From Taenia hydatigena (lineage: Eukaryota > Platyhelminthes > Cestoda > Cyclophyllidea > Taeniidae): DNA of 64,000 nucleotides. Where the stretch lies: assembly GCA_036345935.2 (NCBI GenBank), contig JADWOT020001185.1:223054-287053 (forward strand), given 5' to 3'. The number at the start of each line of letters is the position of its first letter. Positions within the stretch are counted from its first letter, which is position 1. Both the position numbers and the translations under genes were made by a program. The notes beneath the pieces are model-generated. The model worked only from the letters and a program-made list of their open reading frames with translations. It had not been told where the DNA came from and searched no databases. Positions 11,628 through 24,599 of this stretch are shown one piece after another.

Positions 11628-14468
11628 ATCACCTTGGGTTGTAGGTTATAGAGGTATTTTATTCGCCTTTAGAAACTTCGCAACCATTTTGGTATTTGCG
11701 CCTCTGTTCGCGGTGGAGGCGAACCCATATTTGCAAACTATTTAGCCTTCAGGCATCAGATGCTCTGTTTTAATAAATAAGCAACGTTTTTCCTTCTTGC
11801 TACAATCTTAATCGTTCGCTAACGTTTGCGGTTGTTGCCACTTGAAATGGACAATTACTCAATTGTGCCGCATTTACGTGACATGGACATTTACCAGGAA
11901 AGATCGATCGGTCATGCTGGATCGTATCGCAGACGCATGGCAACAGCTAAAGCTAAGCGAACGGAAAACCCGTTTTCGTTTTAGCGGCTGTAGAGTGGTC
12001 GATGGATGGCACATTTTCTTGTACAAATGAGAGGTCACTTGTTTTTTTGCAGCTTGTAGTAGGATTGTAGGCTGACAACTAATTAAGGTGGCCGAATCGT
12101 TGCGTTTGATAAAATATAACGATTCTTGAGGGCCTCCCAAGCTTGCTACCCGACTTGATTAGAATCTAAAAACAAATGTCCAGTGCAAGTCTACATCCCT
12201 TTGCTAAAGGAAGGTATCGAACACACTCATTTAGGCGTCGCCTCCCCATCCACGTCGCGCAACAAGGAAAAGGTGTATTAATAGGAAAACCATCATCAAA
12301 GAATTGCTAGAGCTGCCAGACATCTAAAAGGTTGCTTTTAGCATCATTTATTAATGAGATAAGATTTTGCAGCCGCACGTAATTTGGACTAGCAATCATT
12401 CCTCTAGTGTATCGGATTAGTGCTCGATCAGGGAGGTTGGAGGTAATGGAAGGCTAAAGTTGCCTTATGTCTTTCCACAAGCACGCGTATCGGCATCACA
12501 ACGACGGCAATGAGGCACTGCTGACTCTCACCACGATCGACTAGAAAGTATGCATTCTATTCCCTATGCTAAGCTACATCAACTTAAGAATTTTGTTCCA
12601 AATGATATTCCCTTATTGCACCTTAAATCAGCTCTCCTTAACACATGTCTCATGATTCAAATCCACAAATCTTCTCTTGCCCGAGTCAATTATGCTACTA
12701 TACCCCTGCTGAATACAAACAGCCAGAGCAACGATGCCATGCGGTAAGCGGGAAGACGTACAAAGGAGTAACAAATAAGACTGCATACGTCGCTGCAATG
12801 TAGGCTTCAGGTTACGCCTCGTCGTTGCGTTAATCTAAATCCGACTCATACCCGTGGCATATCGTTTAGCATCCATCAAATGAGGTGCAAAATGTAATGA
12901 GCACAACGCGAAGCTGAATGTGGCTGGCTTATCGCAATCGCATACACTTTATAAATGTGGCAAACTCAGCTTCAATAAAACAATTGGACAACAGGCCCTT
13001 TTAACAGATGGTGTGTTAGTAGGCACGTGTGCCGATCACGGGGTCAAAGACCGGCTATGGGAGTGACGTCGATGTGTTGGCTACGAAATGCTGATGTTTC
13101 ACTTAGTAAATATGTGAGTATATGTGCCATTAGGTCAAGACCGAGGTATTCCGCATTGTTTTAATCTCACCTCGTTGCCTTCATCTGCTTCTTCAATAGA
13201 GAGCAGAAGAGTCGCCAACTTTGTTTTCCTTCCAATCACAGCGTTTTGCTAACATGCTTTGTGTCATCAAATATTGGTGGGTGAAATGATCACGCATATC
13301 TCCGCGATATCTTTTAATTTATTTACATCAAGTATCTTGGTGCAGGATCTTACTGAACCCTGTTGCATAACAAAAGTGATCACGACGACGTGCGTAACAG
13401 AACAATTCGTTAAACACTCGGAAAATTGAGCCCTTACTGAGCCTTTTCAAAATGCACTAAAAATTCGGCTAATAATCACCATATTTATGCTTGATTGAGT
13501 GTCGTAAACTCAGGATTAGTCTTTGCGAACTCCACGGGCAGGAGGCCGCATCCGTACACGCAAGTCACACCACTGTGCTAAATCACATCTGCCCGACATT
13601 GGAAACTAATGGTCTTGCTTCCTGGTGGGACACTTGCCAGGAAGGAGGACACACGGACACACAACCCGGGTCAGCAACACGTTATAGCTTACCTTATAGC
13701 AAATGCTTAAACAGTTTCCAGCACCATGCTTGGCCTTAATGTGAATTAATTTTGCGTGAATTGTGTGAAGCGTAGAGTAGAGCCCTAGTTTTAATGTGGA
13801 ATAATATTTGGTCCCAGGCGGAAAAATAATTACATTATTATTAAGGTTTTATTCTATCTAAATGGCGGAGGAAAATTCGGCCGCCATATAGCATTCTATC
13901 TCGATGTTGGGAAACATCCGCATAAACCAGCCGTTGGCATGATGTTGCAAGGGACTGCAAGCACTATTCAGCCTATCTCTGACTGCCTCTGTCTGCGCGT
14001 CGGTGACAGTCGTACTAGCACCAAGCCACCCGGGCCAAGTTCCTGCAAGACAGCCAGCAGACTGCTCGCTAAAAGGCGATCGCTGTGATCGAAGCAATAA
14101 TCCTGCAGCACGAATTGATTGGTCCCGTTCGGATGGTATCTACCATCTCATTTTCAATGAGGCATTTTCTTTATTAAGAAGCGCATACCGATGGGCTAAT
14201 TTTGGAAAGGAGTAGCAATTATTGCATGATCAAGTAATGTGGAGCTATAAATTAAGAGCCCGTTATCGTAGGACGATGAGAGTGCAAGGGACGTTCACGC
14301 ACAGAACTTGCAGCACTTTAGTACTGATCCCGTAAAAGGATCTTTTATTTTCCCAATGCAAACTAAGGCAAGGGAAGGGTTTGGGTGAGCTTTTTCAAGC
14401 ATGTCATGCTTGTTCTACTAACAGCCTCAATATTTGTCAATCTGCAGGGAATGCGTAACCACCATCAC

Positions 14469-14483
14469 CAACCACTGGGCTAT
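14469..14483 (-). pseudogene. tRNA-like A box relic (minus strand)
   Basis: The minus strand reads TAGCCCAGTGGTTGG, matching the internal promoter A box of tRNA genes, inside the old segmental duplicate. The paralogous position in the left arm is 37271-37285. The rest of the cloverleaf is not recognisable, so this is a tRNA-derived relic, not a functional tRNA. Confidence 0.45.
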
Positions 14484-14980
14484 CATTACGTGTGACCACT
14501 TTCTGTACTAGTCAAGTGGGAACCGAGTTGACACTTTGTGAGACCAGCTGTGGTTGCTCCATTAATACGATGCATTGAAATTCCATTTTCGGCCTTCTGT
14601 TATCAATCAAAAATGGTCCATCGAAAACAATACTACTTAGAATTGACAGCACGGCAGTGACAACTACGGAGTGTTCAAAATCAAACATGCCGTATAACTT
14701 GTTAAATGATGGGCTTGCACCCTCTTGCCTTCCTACTTGGAACTTCGCATCAGCAGTCTTAGGGCTGGCGATGCATTAAAAGATGCACTTCCGCATTACA
14801 TCTTTCTTGAGTATAATTACTATTGTAAATAGCGTTTCCATATCCATTGACCATATTCACGAGGTTTACAATTCGTAGCATGAAGGAATCGGCGCTGATT
14901 TTAGACATGTTTACTTCGACGCATTTCTTCTCTGTCGCGCTAAGGCTTACGTAACGCCGTTTACTTGGCCCTGAGTGTAT

Positions 14981-15072
14981 ACCTAGTCGTGCATAATATT
15001 TGAAAGCAATGAACTAAATATCAACTGGGAATTCCTCGCGCAGGTTCAAATTCTGCTTGCAATGATGCCATC
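14981..15072 (+). pseudogene. Class II tRNA (Ser-type) relic, diverged copy
   Basis: This is the diverged paralogue of the better-preserved relic at 50789-50872. It keeps the order A-box-like region, GAAAGC, anticodon-arm remnant, variable-arm remnant and GCGCAGGTTCAAATTCTGC, which is a T-arm. The acceptor stem is not closed by the 5' side, and the anticodon stem is disrupted. Confidence 0.5.
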
Positions 15073-15579
15073 CTTTGCATTTTCGACATCGTGCACCTCC
15101 TAGCGCACATTCATTTAGCACCATAATCTTGACGATAGGGTGTGTAATTAATCCTCACGTTCCTGAAGCGCACCATCGCGCTCACAGGTTTTAGAATCGG
15201 GTTGCAAGCCTGTGTTCTAGACTACCGATTGCTTTGTAGATCGTCGCTCCAAGGGTTCGAATATCGCTGCGCGCTATCAGGTACATTACAGACCCGCTCT
15301 ACACCAACACAGCAGCATCAGCAACACATCGAGCATTAAGCGTTGGAAGTTGATGCATGGCGGTGTATATCATCGATGCCAATCGAGCAGTGGGTTGCCA
15401 AACCCATGGCTAGTACACGCGCCTTTCATTTGCACCATCTGTTTACGCGGTTTATGCTTGGGGCCGTTCCAGTTTTGGGCTACAAATAGCTGCGCTTCTG
15501 AGACCTCGATGGTGATGTGCCATACACCTACTATGGATCACCCTACGCTGTTGTCGAAGTAATTACGTCTATATTTGTC

Positions 15580-18500
15580 GTAAGGCTAGTAAACTGTTGC
15601 CAATTTGCATTAAATCGTATATAACGCGGAATTGCACCCGCACTTGTAGTCGCATTTGTTAGCCCATCGCATACCATCCTCACTCACGAACCTCCAAGGC
15701 TCAAAGTGCTAGGTGCTAACGAAGAACAAGTAGTAAGACGGAGCAAATTAAAATGACGAGGTTTAATGGGTTAGCAATAGAATGTGGACTGATGAAGTGC
15801 ACTTAATTCAAGCGAAAGCAGTGCCTGCCGCGGTCAAGGCATGCTGATGATTCCATCTGGCTAGATGAGTGAAGTAAGAAATGGTTGAAAATAAGTGCAG
15901 GCATAGTAGAATTTTGTCAAAGGTTTACTTTTATACAAAGGAAAGTGTAGTGACTCAAGATCACTTTTGAATTAACTAGGATGTGGACTTCTCCAAACCG
16001 CAAAGATGGATCGTAGGAGAATAACTGCGGAATTTGGTTGTGGCCAGTGCCACTAACAACTTTCATTGTGATCAATAACCATAAACGTAATGATTTTAGT
16101 GCACTTAAAGGATCGTTAAATGCATTTGCCGTTCCATGTACTGAATACCTTCATATAGCTGGCATTTTATGTCTAATTTGAGGACAAAAGCAGTGACCAT
16201 CGAGGGGTTCTAAAGACTGCGCTTTGCAGTGTCAAATGCACACTTAAAGCAGCTAAATTGCTCAAAATCAGTAGTTAAATAAGTTGGATGGCTGTGATGA
16301 ATGGTATTGTCTACTTGCATCATTATTCAGCATGATGGCAGTGATGCCAAAGATCCCTACACTTTTATTTGCTACTTAGCGATGTCGGAGTGAGCAATGG
16401 CATTGCTGTCTCTGTTACTGTCTGCTTTGACATCGCTATTTCCTTTTTATCGCTGTGTTTTACACTTCGTTGATAGCACTCACTCGCAACCCCAAGCCTC
16501 ATCTTCCGTTGAGGTCTTCACCCACAAGGCCAACCTATTCTGCTCACACTAAAAATGAGGTACTCACTCATCCTTCCATTTATTAACTTATGCACTGATT
16601 CAAAAGCCACATTGGATGGGATGGCGGTGACCTGGTAAGGTCATATCTAAACGTGCGAACATTGACCGTGAAGCACGCGATTAGTTTCACTAAAAAGGTT
16701 GAGTGTCCACAGACTGAGGCTGCCTTCAGGCAATACGCAATGGATATGGTGATTAATGGCGTGGGTCATTATCTTATGTCTCGTATCATAATCAATTTTT
16801 AATAAATTAGAGAATCTGTACCACTGCAATCGCTTAAATTTCCTCCTTACCACTTAGTGACCATCGATCATAAGCGACAAAAGCAGGTTGACCAGATGTG
16901 GCAGGGCATATAAATGAGTGGACCCCATCCCGCGCATCGAGTGGATTGTTCATCAGATGAACCACGTCATTCCATGCAGCATCAAATCATATCAACTCGA
17001 CTTCTCACTTCACATCTTCCCCTTACAATCTCTATCCCTGTCGCCTATTCAAAAGGTCAATTCACTAAAGGGAGCAGAAAATTTGCAATAGCGAACGCAT
17101 ACGGCACCATGAAAGTCACTAAATTTTAGGACTGCATGCTCAAAAGTATCCAGCTCATAACATCAATATTTAGCTCACCTAGTGGATACATCAGTGGAAG
17201 ATGCTTAGGTGATTGTTGCATGATGCATGAGCAACAATCTACCCACTGTCATTTAAGTCATTCAAGCATTAGCCCAGTTCTAACAACTGAGCACGTACAA
17301 TGGGTAGACTGTTGAAATTCTTTTGCCTCTTACGCAATCACTAATGCTGTAGGTCAGTTTCTTATCTCATCGATGCTAGGAACGACGCATCATCTTCAGG
17401 CGGAAGCTGTTGTTTCTTTGACTGGAAAAGACAGATTATACAGTGCACTTGGAGTTGTAAGGCTAGAAGTTCTGATCCCGTGACCTGATGCTGCAGAAAG
17501 ACTGGCCTTGATGAAGATAAATTGGCAAGTCTGCATCTTATTTGGAAGAAATGCACAAATCATTCTAGAACCAAAAAATCATTTCCGTGTTATTATGCGA
17601 ACAACATTGAGGAGAACCTGCGGATGTTCCGATGAATAAGTGAGAATAAGCTTGCACAGGAATGCTTCACACGACTGCTTTTACATCCCGTTCGATTGAC
17701 GGACCCATCGCCGACTCAACGACTGACAGGAAAGGGCGATGACATCTGCGTTTTTTGACATTTCGGCCGTTGCCATTAACGTCAAGTGGGTGAAGCGTGC
17801 TTGCACACGGTATAAGAAATCGGCGTGCTATCGAGTTCCAAAACTACTAACCAACATTCCTAGCCTCCCTAGTTACTTCTTCGTGAACGTTTAGTAAACT
17901 AGCAAAGCAGATTACAAGCTTCTTATATCATTGATATCGCTGTGAATAGTATCACTATCATGACCTTATCAGACGTCACCCCATCCTCCCCTCTGCAGTT
18001 CCAGTTACACTTTACGGCTCAGTTTCGCCTAAATCGCCTTTTGCATGACACTTACAACAAGTCGTTCGAATTGCCTTCTATTGCTGTCAAATGATCTCTG
18101 CAAATGGGCTAGTTTTTCAAAGCTGATATGTTCAGCTACCGTGAATGCAATGCAAGCTTCTCCTTTCAAGTAAAGAACTCCATTCTTCTCAAGCATAGCA
18201 AAATAGGCTCCCACTTAGGCCCGCTACAATACCCGCCTTACAGTCCTCCTTAGGCGGATCGGAAATCTAAGCCTACATTTCCGACCTTTGCAAGCCTTCA
18301 GAGGCAACTCACGTGTCGGCTGCTTCTCGGCATGTGTCCAAGCGTTTAACCTCTAGTCCAGGCCACTCTCATTGACAGCATATTATCATAGAGCATTACC
18401 ATCTTCATGTCCATTTCTCAGCATTAAACGTATCGGCTAATTCAACAATTAAGCGCGCAACTATTTGAAGGGTAGCATGGAGCATTGATGTCATCAATAT

Positions 18501-18765
18501 GGTGAATACTCCATTCCCTTTAGTTGACTCAAAATTGTTGTTGGTGACCCTGCTCTTGCGACCTCTAGGAACGAATATGTATCATGCCCAGAAGGATGAA
18601 TTTTAGATATAGCCTGAAGTAGGTTTCACACAAACCGATGTGTTCTGAGATAGTAGTCATCGAGTTGTAGTCAAGTCCTCGATTTCTATGATCGCAACGA
18701 TTTTTTTTTGAATTTTTTTAATAAGAAATTCTCAGAAGCAGCTCGCACGCGTACAATCGCAAAGC
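15580..18765. other. Stretch with no recognisable gene
   Basis: No exon candidate with both splice sites and a motif was seen. Short frames exist on both strands but none resembles a known family. I found no matches to the arms, although diverged ones could be missed by eye. Confidence 0.45.
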
Positions 18766-18769
18766 AAAA

Positions 18770-18955
18770 TTGCAAAGACATAAGCAAACTGCACGCCTTT
18801 TTTCCATTTTTATGTATCCGTGTGACGGGATTAAGTGTGACCGGTTCCATGGAGAAAAACCGGCAATCCGCAATGATTGGAATAAGATGCACTGTCAATG
18901 CGAATTTGCAGATTATGGTGGTGAAGAAGGTGCAGTTCAACTGTTTTATCATTAA
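18770..18955 (+). CDS. Possible Cys-rich terminal exon, unknown family
   Basis: This plus-strand frame ends in TAA (18953-18955) and encodes about 60 residues whose second half looks protein-like: KCDRFHGEKP, then HCQCEFADYGGEEG. Four Cys lie in a C-x4-C-x19-C-x-C spacing, reminiscent of small disulfide-rich extracellular modules but not matching one I can name. An AG just upstream could be an acceptor; no donor is needed if the exon is terminal. A second overlapping frame (18708-19016) is open too but has ordinary composition. Function unknown. Confidence 0.25.
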   Translation: MQRHKQTARLFSIFMYPCDGIKCDRFHGEKPAIRNDWNKMHCQCEFADYGGEEGAVQLFYH

Positions 18956-19899
18956 TTCGGCTGCTCACACTTTTACTGGATTAAAAATGCTTCACAAATC
19001 AGCTTTTAAAACATGAAAAATCGTGAAATCCCAAGCGTTGAATTTAAAGTAAGTGAATATTTGGTGGAATTAGACTTATGGGGTCACTCGCAGCTGTTCA
19101 GCTTCGTGTCCGCCCATTCATCAAAAGGACCGGAATCTGATTAAAGGCATCGAATCTGGTGGACGGGCATAGCGAACTAGGCTGCTGAGCAAAGTGGGCT
19201 ATACTGATTGATAGAGTTTTGGTGCGAAGTGGAGTTTATTTTCTCCTCACGGACCGCCAGCGCCAACTCATCCACCTGACATGCAGGCGGTCTAGCGTCT
19301 TCAGAGTAAGTAACTGACAAACTTATGAACCTTGCATGCAACTATTTTAATTAGTGTACACCGTTCTATGCACAGGCATTTTTTGCGACGAACGGGATGA
19401 GCGTTTTGTATTCCAATGCTTCCACAACCGCCTAAAATGTCCCATGATGGCATAGCGCTGATTTCGCACATTCGTAGTTGCAACCAATTGAATAGGCGAC
19501 TACGTGGTTACTGCTGACCAAATATTACGCTTCTATGGAAGCAGCTGTGCTCTATTGAACGGTTGGAAGTATGAGTTACGAAATTTAACAGTTTGGTAGC
19601 TTTCATGCATGGAACCATGCTTCCATCCCTCCTTGGAATAGGAAGGCTATGCTAAAATAATTACATGAATGCTAGCAGTTGACGTGTGAAGGGCAAACGA
19701 TACGTTGGATAAAAAGGGGACAAATTTGTTATAAGGGTCTGCAACCGAGGCTGCAATGATCATGTCAGCAGTTCAGCTTTGCACCCTCCAATCGCTACAA
19801 TCGGTGGATTCGACTAATAAAATACCCACCCACCTCCATGGTCCCAGTGCTTGCGTGCACTATCTCATATATGCCGATCTATTTTTACAGCGAAAAGAT

Positions 19900-20700
19900 A
19901 TAAAACGAAAAATCGGTTGCTACAGATCAGCGTCTCTGAAACCCTTTAGTGGTCAGGCTGTCTCCTCTGGCCAGCTGTAAACAACTCACAAAGACTATTC
20001 ATGTGCACTTCCCCACCTTGTGAAACGGACATTGGGTTAGGCGGTCATTGGGGTCCTCATTGCGTAAACACAAGCCCAACTCGGAGCCGTTGTATGTATA
20101 TTGCAGTTACTATCCCGCAGCCTCACCATCTGCAGTCGTCCCGCTTAACACTTGCCCGTTCCGACAAGCTTCCTTCCTTCACCTCGATTTCGGCAGCACG
20201 CTATTTTACTGACATCTCTTTGGCGAAACACCGAGACTGGTCTACAAGTCGGATATAAATCCATGCTCAGTCTGCTTCGAGCATCTATCTTGACTATACT
20301 ATGGGTGTGAATGCATAAAATGTCTCCATTTGTGCACTACTAAGCAAAGAAATCCAATTACTAATGCCAAATCTAGTGTTTGGGTGTTATGGGAATGATT
20401 GGCAGCGGAAAACTCTGAACTGTGGGATCGAAATCACTTCACCATGAGCTAGGTGCTTCTGTCAAATAACGTTCAGAAATCATGTCTAAACGGTGTAAGT
20501 AAAATACAATATTTTGCAAGCAAAACTGTCGCTAAGGGAGAAAAATATACTTTGGTTGCTTCATTTTGTGTAATCAGGCATATTTTAAAACACACAACCT
20601 TGTCAACCCGCACATGTTGGTTTTGTGGCCTACTGAAAAGAGCTAAGTAGGAGCGGTGGGAGGAGATTGAATTCACTGCAAAACGGATTTTAAATACATT
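19900..20700 (+). repeat. Diverged copy of arm repeat with CWFC frame
   Basis: The sequence around 19930-20100 (GGCTGTCTCCTCTGG, then a CAACTCAC-type motif, then CATTGGG/GGTCGT blocks) matches 27690-27850 and 29040-29170 in the left arm. The end matches 29800-29860. The frame 20453-20650 ends in TRTCWFCGLLKRAK; the arm paralogue 29666-29854 ends in TRTCWFCDPTEK. The shared TRTCWFC with different flanks suggests descent from a coding sequence. Its family is not recognised. Confidence 0.5.
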
Positions 20701-21144
20701 TCACGATTGCGTACTTACAAAAGTTATGAAAAGAAACACAAGTTCTAAACGCAAACAAGGTGGATTTGGTGCCAGTAATTTGTCCTCTTTTAGCACAGGG
20801 CATTGTGATTGTTTGACCCGTCACCTGCAGCATCTCTCAGGCCAAAAGCGGAATGAATTAGTCCAAGTCTAGCTACCCTGCTTAACTATACGGCTTCTAA
20901 CTCTTTCCTATTCTGACTTCAAAGTGTTCGCAAGCGGTACTATATTGAGACTGAACTTAATAATCTGACTCCTTCCATAGAGTCAGTTGTACAACAGTAA
21001 ACCATTGGGCATCCACCCAGAAGCATACCGCCTATCCGCATGAAGAGTCAATCTGTCTGGATGAAGGCCCGATTGCAGAACCAGCGAACGCTGACGATAT
21101 TCGCGCTATCTGCGAAGAACGGATAAATTCAGCAAAGTCTAATA

Positions 21145-21159
21145 TAGCTCAGTGGTTGA
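21145..21159 (+). pseudogene. Isolated tRNA-like A box
   Basis: TAGCTCAGTGGTTGA is a near-perfect tRNA A box (D-arm). No B box (GGTTCRA) follows within 100 bp, so this is at best a truncated tRNA-derived element. Confidence 0.3.
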
Positions 21160-21459
21160 ATGTTTTGGCACCCATTCGTGACATAGCGCAGTACTGGTAT
21201 TAAAAGGTAGTAGTTGTGAAAGGGTGGTGCAATTACTCAAATGCACGTAGGCATCATCGTCTTCGCGCACATTATTGCCGTTATCAGCTGCATTGCATTG
21301 TTAAACGCACTCGCGTTGCAATACAACACAATCGCTGGATTACAAGATATTCCTTGTCTCCTGATTAATTATGTGGTCACTGGTATGTCACACTCAAAAT
21401 GTGTCACCTATTTCACCAAATTGTTGCGCCACATCAACATTGCCCAGCGAATCGACTCA

Positions 21460-24400
21460 CCGTTCTTGGGAAAAAGACGAACACACACCGCCACTGTCTG
21501 AGAGGCTGACAATGCTTGTCTAGTTTCCAAAATTGACCTCGGTTCGGTTCAACCGAACATTTGTGCTACGGGACCCTAATTTTTGGTGTTGGCAGTGGTG
21601 CGCATGTGTCTCAAAGGCTTGTAAAATACAGCACGACATCTGCGAAATCAGCGTGCCAATGAATAAACCCACGAGAGCTGCTGGTCAGATACGAGGTTAG
21701 CTGTTCAGGTAAGTGGTTTGGCTGGTCAGTTCTTTTCCGATTCGACCTACAGCCAATTACATTCTGACTGGCTTGCCGTCAAATGTAACTGTGACTGCAG
21801 ATGAATAAGGTACTGCTAACATCGTCACGTCTTACTAGTATTTACACGAGGAGAGTATGATAGCGCAATGAAGTGGTCGAATATCGCGTTTCAAGCAAAA
21901 GAAAAACCGACAAACCCACTTTTACAGGCTTATCAGATTTATGCTAAAAATGCAATGCTCTCTTTAGTATTTGAAAGGTTAATTTTGTGGTAATTAAGCC
22001 TGTCTCACCCATGGCCTTAGTAATTCCAGAGGAAAGTGCAAAGCACAGACGGCTAACGCGATTAGGCCATGTTTTGCCAATCAGTCGATTTTTGACAGAG
22101 TAGCCAAAAGCGTTCAAAAATTAGGGGCGTAATATCAAAGGCTCATTGATTTTATGCGCTATCTCTCACATCTCAATGTCACTTGCACGTTCGGTGGCTA
22201 GCTTTGGCCTTGGCTTGAGATCTGATGATGATTGCGACTGCGGATCATAACTCGCAACGCTCGCCGATATGGATTTAATGCACACTTATTTAAACAGCGT
22301 TTAAGAAGCTTAAAGTTGGCCATAAGGAAACAAAATCAACGCTGTCTAACTTGAGAATCCACATTCCCTAGCCTTCAACGTGCACTCGGTGTGTACACCG
22401 ACCATCGCAAAGCGGTTAGCTAATTCACAATTTAAAATCGGTGTTTGGAGGTCAGCAGCGATGCTTAAAGCAGGAAAAATGCGTCTCGGTGTTTGAAAAT
22501 ACACGCCACCAGATGTCGCGCGTGTGGCTATGCAGCCCTCAGGAAGGCAGAGGAAGTCAGGAATAGCTAATCGCGAAACCAGGCATCACTTCTGACAAAC
22601 TAGTTATGTCACATAGTGCAAGCAAACAGCCTTCTCATGCGCTATGGATAAGTGTTGAGAGATAAAGCCACCATTATAGCCCACAAAGGCGCCTTCACAA
22701 AGATAGTAGCACCAAGCTAATAAATTACCTACGGCTTCACAGTTCCAGATCACTCTTATCTTGTTTTAAATCTGACCACTGCATTCATAAAAAGTGCAGG
22801 TCTTTTCAAGCATCATTGTAAAATATTTATTTAGAAAGCCTTAGACACCCCATCAAGTGCTGTCGTTGACTGACCACTGACAAACATGCCAAAGCGTGTA
22901 AAGATTTAATTCTCCTCCATATGACATAGAGACAGACCCACTGTACTATCTCTACCGAATTGATCGTCCAATCGTTTTGCCACCGGTTGCATCAAATGGG
23001 AAAACCATCAGGTAAGTTGGAAAAAGGACGAAAGTAGAAACCATTTACGGCCTCGAACATCTTTTGCATGCAGTCCAAGTTCGGGAGGAAATCCAATGTT
23101 TGCCACATCGAGCCTGTCACAACAAGCGTTTGCTTTGACGTGAGGACGTCGCCTACAGCATTCAGGTGTCCACAGTCTCGATGTTCAAAATCCGGGCGAT
23201 CAAGATATAAAATGACACAGTCATAATCACTCAGCTGCATCCTTTCCCTTCCTTCTTCACCTTCGTCAGACCATTCACGCATGTCCAGTATGGTGCCACC
23301 TGCTGCCATCAAGAATGTATTCCACTGGTCTGAAAAGTTGGGAACTTCCTTAGACATCCAAGAAGAGACGAGTGGAGGAAGCAGAGTGCAGTACTGGCAA
23401 ATCGCATTTGTAGCGTCTCATCCCATACGGCGAAGTTTTCGTGCAGCGACATGGTGTGGTGATCAAACAGCTGATCGGAGCCTGCGCATTAGCAGGAAAC
23501 TCATTCGACGCTAGACCACGACAGAAATCCTCTGCGTCATTGTAATGCTGCCTAGCAGGATCATAATAATGAAGGCTGCCCTCCGCCTTTGCAGAGAAAA
23601 GCATCCTGCAGAGGTGTACGTCCAGCCGTTTCATGTCTTTTGCAGCGTAGTGGATACCAAGAGCTTGCATCGGGATGCCTTGATTTAACCATTCCCCTGA
23701 TGACTCCTCCTAAATGGAACACTTAATAGCAAATTTCAGCAACTGTCAGAGCAAATATGAATGTGAAAGGGATTTAGTGAACTCAGAGTTAATCGAACTG
23801 ACCTGAGACATTACCACGCGAAATTTGGTAAGGACTCTCCAAGTGCAGCCTCTTTTATGCAGCAAGTGATCATCAACGCCCAGTTCTAAGCACTTCTCAC
23901 ATCCATCTAATCAGCAAAGCCCAACGACCAACACAGAGTTCCAGCTGCTACTCATATCTGCATGGAAGGAAGTGTGCAAGTCCTAGCGTCACATTCTTGT
24001 AATTTATGATAGCATTATTTTAACTTATTCATCGCTAATGGAAAACCTGTCAGATTTCAGAATGTGGTTTCAAAGCATAATGCACTAAAATATTAAAGTG
24101 TCCTGTGGTGTGACGTAGGTAAACAGGTATATATACACATCTTTAAGATGTTGGCTAAACTAATACAAATCGCAAAGTGTGTGTCCTTGCTTCGTTTCAG
24201 ATTGTAAAATATGCCTTTGCATCGCTTTACACAATAAGTGAGAATTGACGTACCTTGCTGGTACTAGCTCGATTCGATCCTAATTGGCAAAAATCTCTTT
24301 AAATAAAGTAACCTGACGCAGATAATTCGGATGTGTTAATTTGCGTTAATATCCAATGCTGCGTGCATTTCAAGCAGCTTCACACGTGCTTAATAGAAGC

Positions 24401-24460
24401 ATACTGTGGCAGGAACACTGTCACCACCCTCGGTGAAATCGCACTTATACGCGAAATTAC
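21460..24460 (+). repeat. Older duplicate unit containing BRCT-like copy B
   Basis: This block matches 39900-42589 of the left arm in the same orientation, about 18 kb away. Anchors are GTGTACACCGACCAT (22390 and 40441), the BRCT-like exon, and the AATTTCAGCAACTG region (23733 and 41836). Non-coding parts are strongly diverged while the exon is well conserved. The palindrome arm as seen here (23560 onward) begins inside this block only because the window ends. Confidence 0.8.
22992..23709 (-). pseudogene. BRCT-like exon, copy B, broken by a 2-bp deletion
   Basis: This minus-strand paralogue of the exon at 41110-41748 reads from an acceptor-like TTTAG (just above 23709) to a TGA near 22992. 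It includes IHYAAKDMKRLDVHLCRML, FCRGLAS, TRLFLDV, NFSDQW, LMAAGGT, YDCVILYLDRPDFEH and VVTGSMWQTLDF. Compared with copy A it lacks two bases at about 23355-23358, which turns the LDVSKDV region into LDV-stop. The downstream part stays open in the other frame. That single lesion splits an otherwise intact 230-residue frame. BRCT hallmarks (GG turn, conserved Trp) lie in the downstream half. It could be a young pseudogene or a base-calling error; its mirror copy is cut by the window end before the lesion. Confidence 0.65.
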
Positions 24461-24599
24461 ATCAAGCAGTTAATGGGTTCCCTTACAACCCAGACGATTG
24501 GAAGGCATCTTTAGGAATGTCAAAGCGGATGTCAGTGCTTATGTCCCACGCAAATACCTGCCTCTAACGTAACAACAAAGCAATGATGGTGATAAGGAA

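Larger units (their letters stand above)
12040..15580 (+). repeat. Old segmental duplicate of arm block 49420-51430
   Basis: Several stretches match the right arm on the same strand: 12050-12680 with 49430-50000, 14270-14760 with 50035-50540, and 14960-15560 with 50770-51400. The same block is inverted in the left arm, 36130-38140. Conserved landmarks include GGAAGGTATCGAACACACTC, the tRNA-like segments and the ATTAAGCGTTGGAAGTTGAT motif. Many indels and substitutions show this duplication to be far older than the palindrome. The left-flank copy carries about 1.6 kb of extra sequence (about 12680-14260). Confidence 0.75.
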
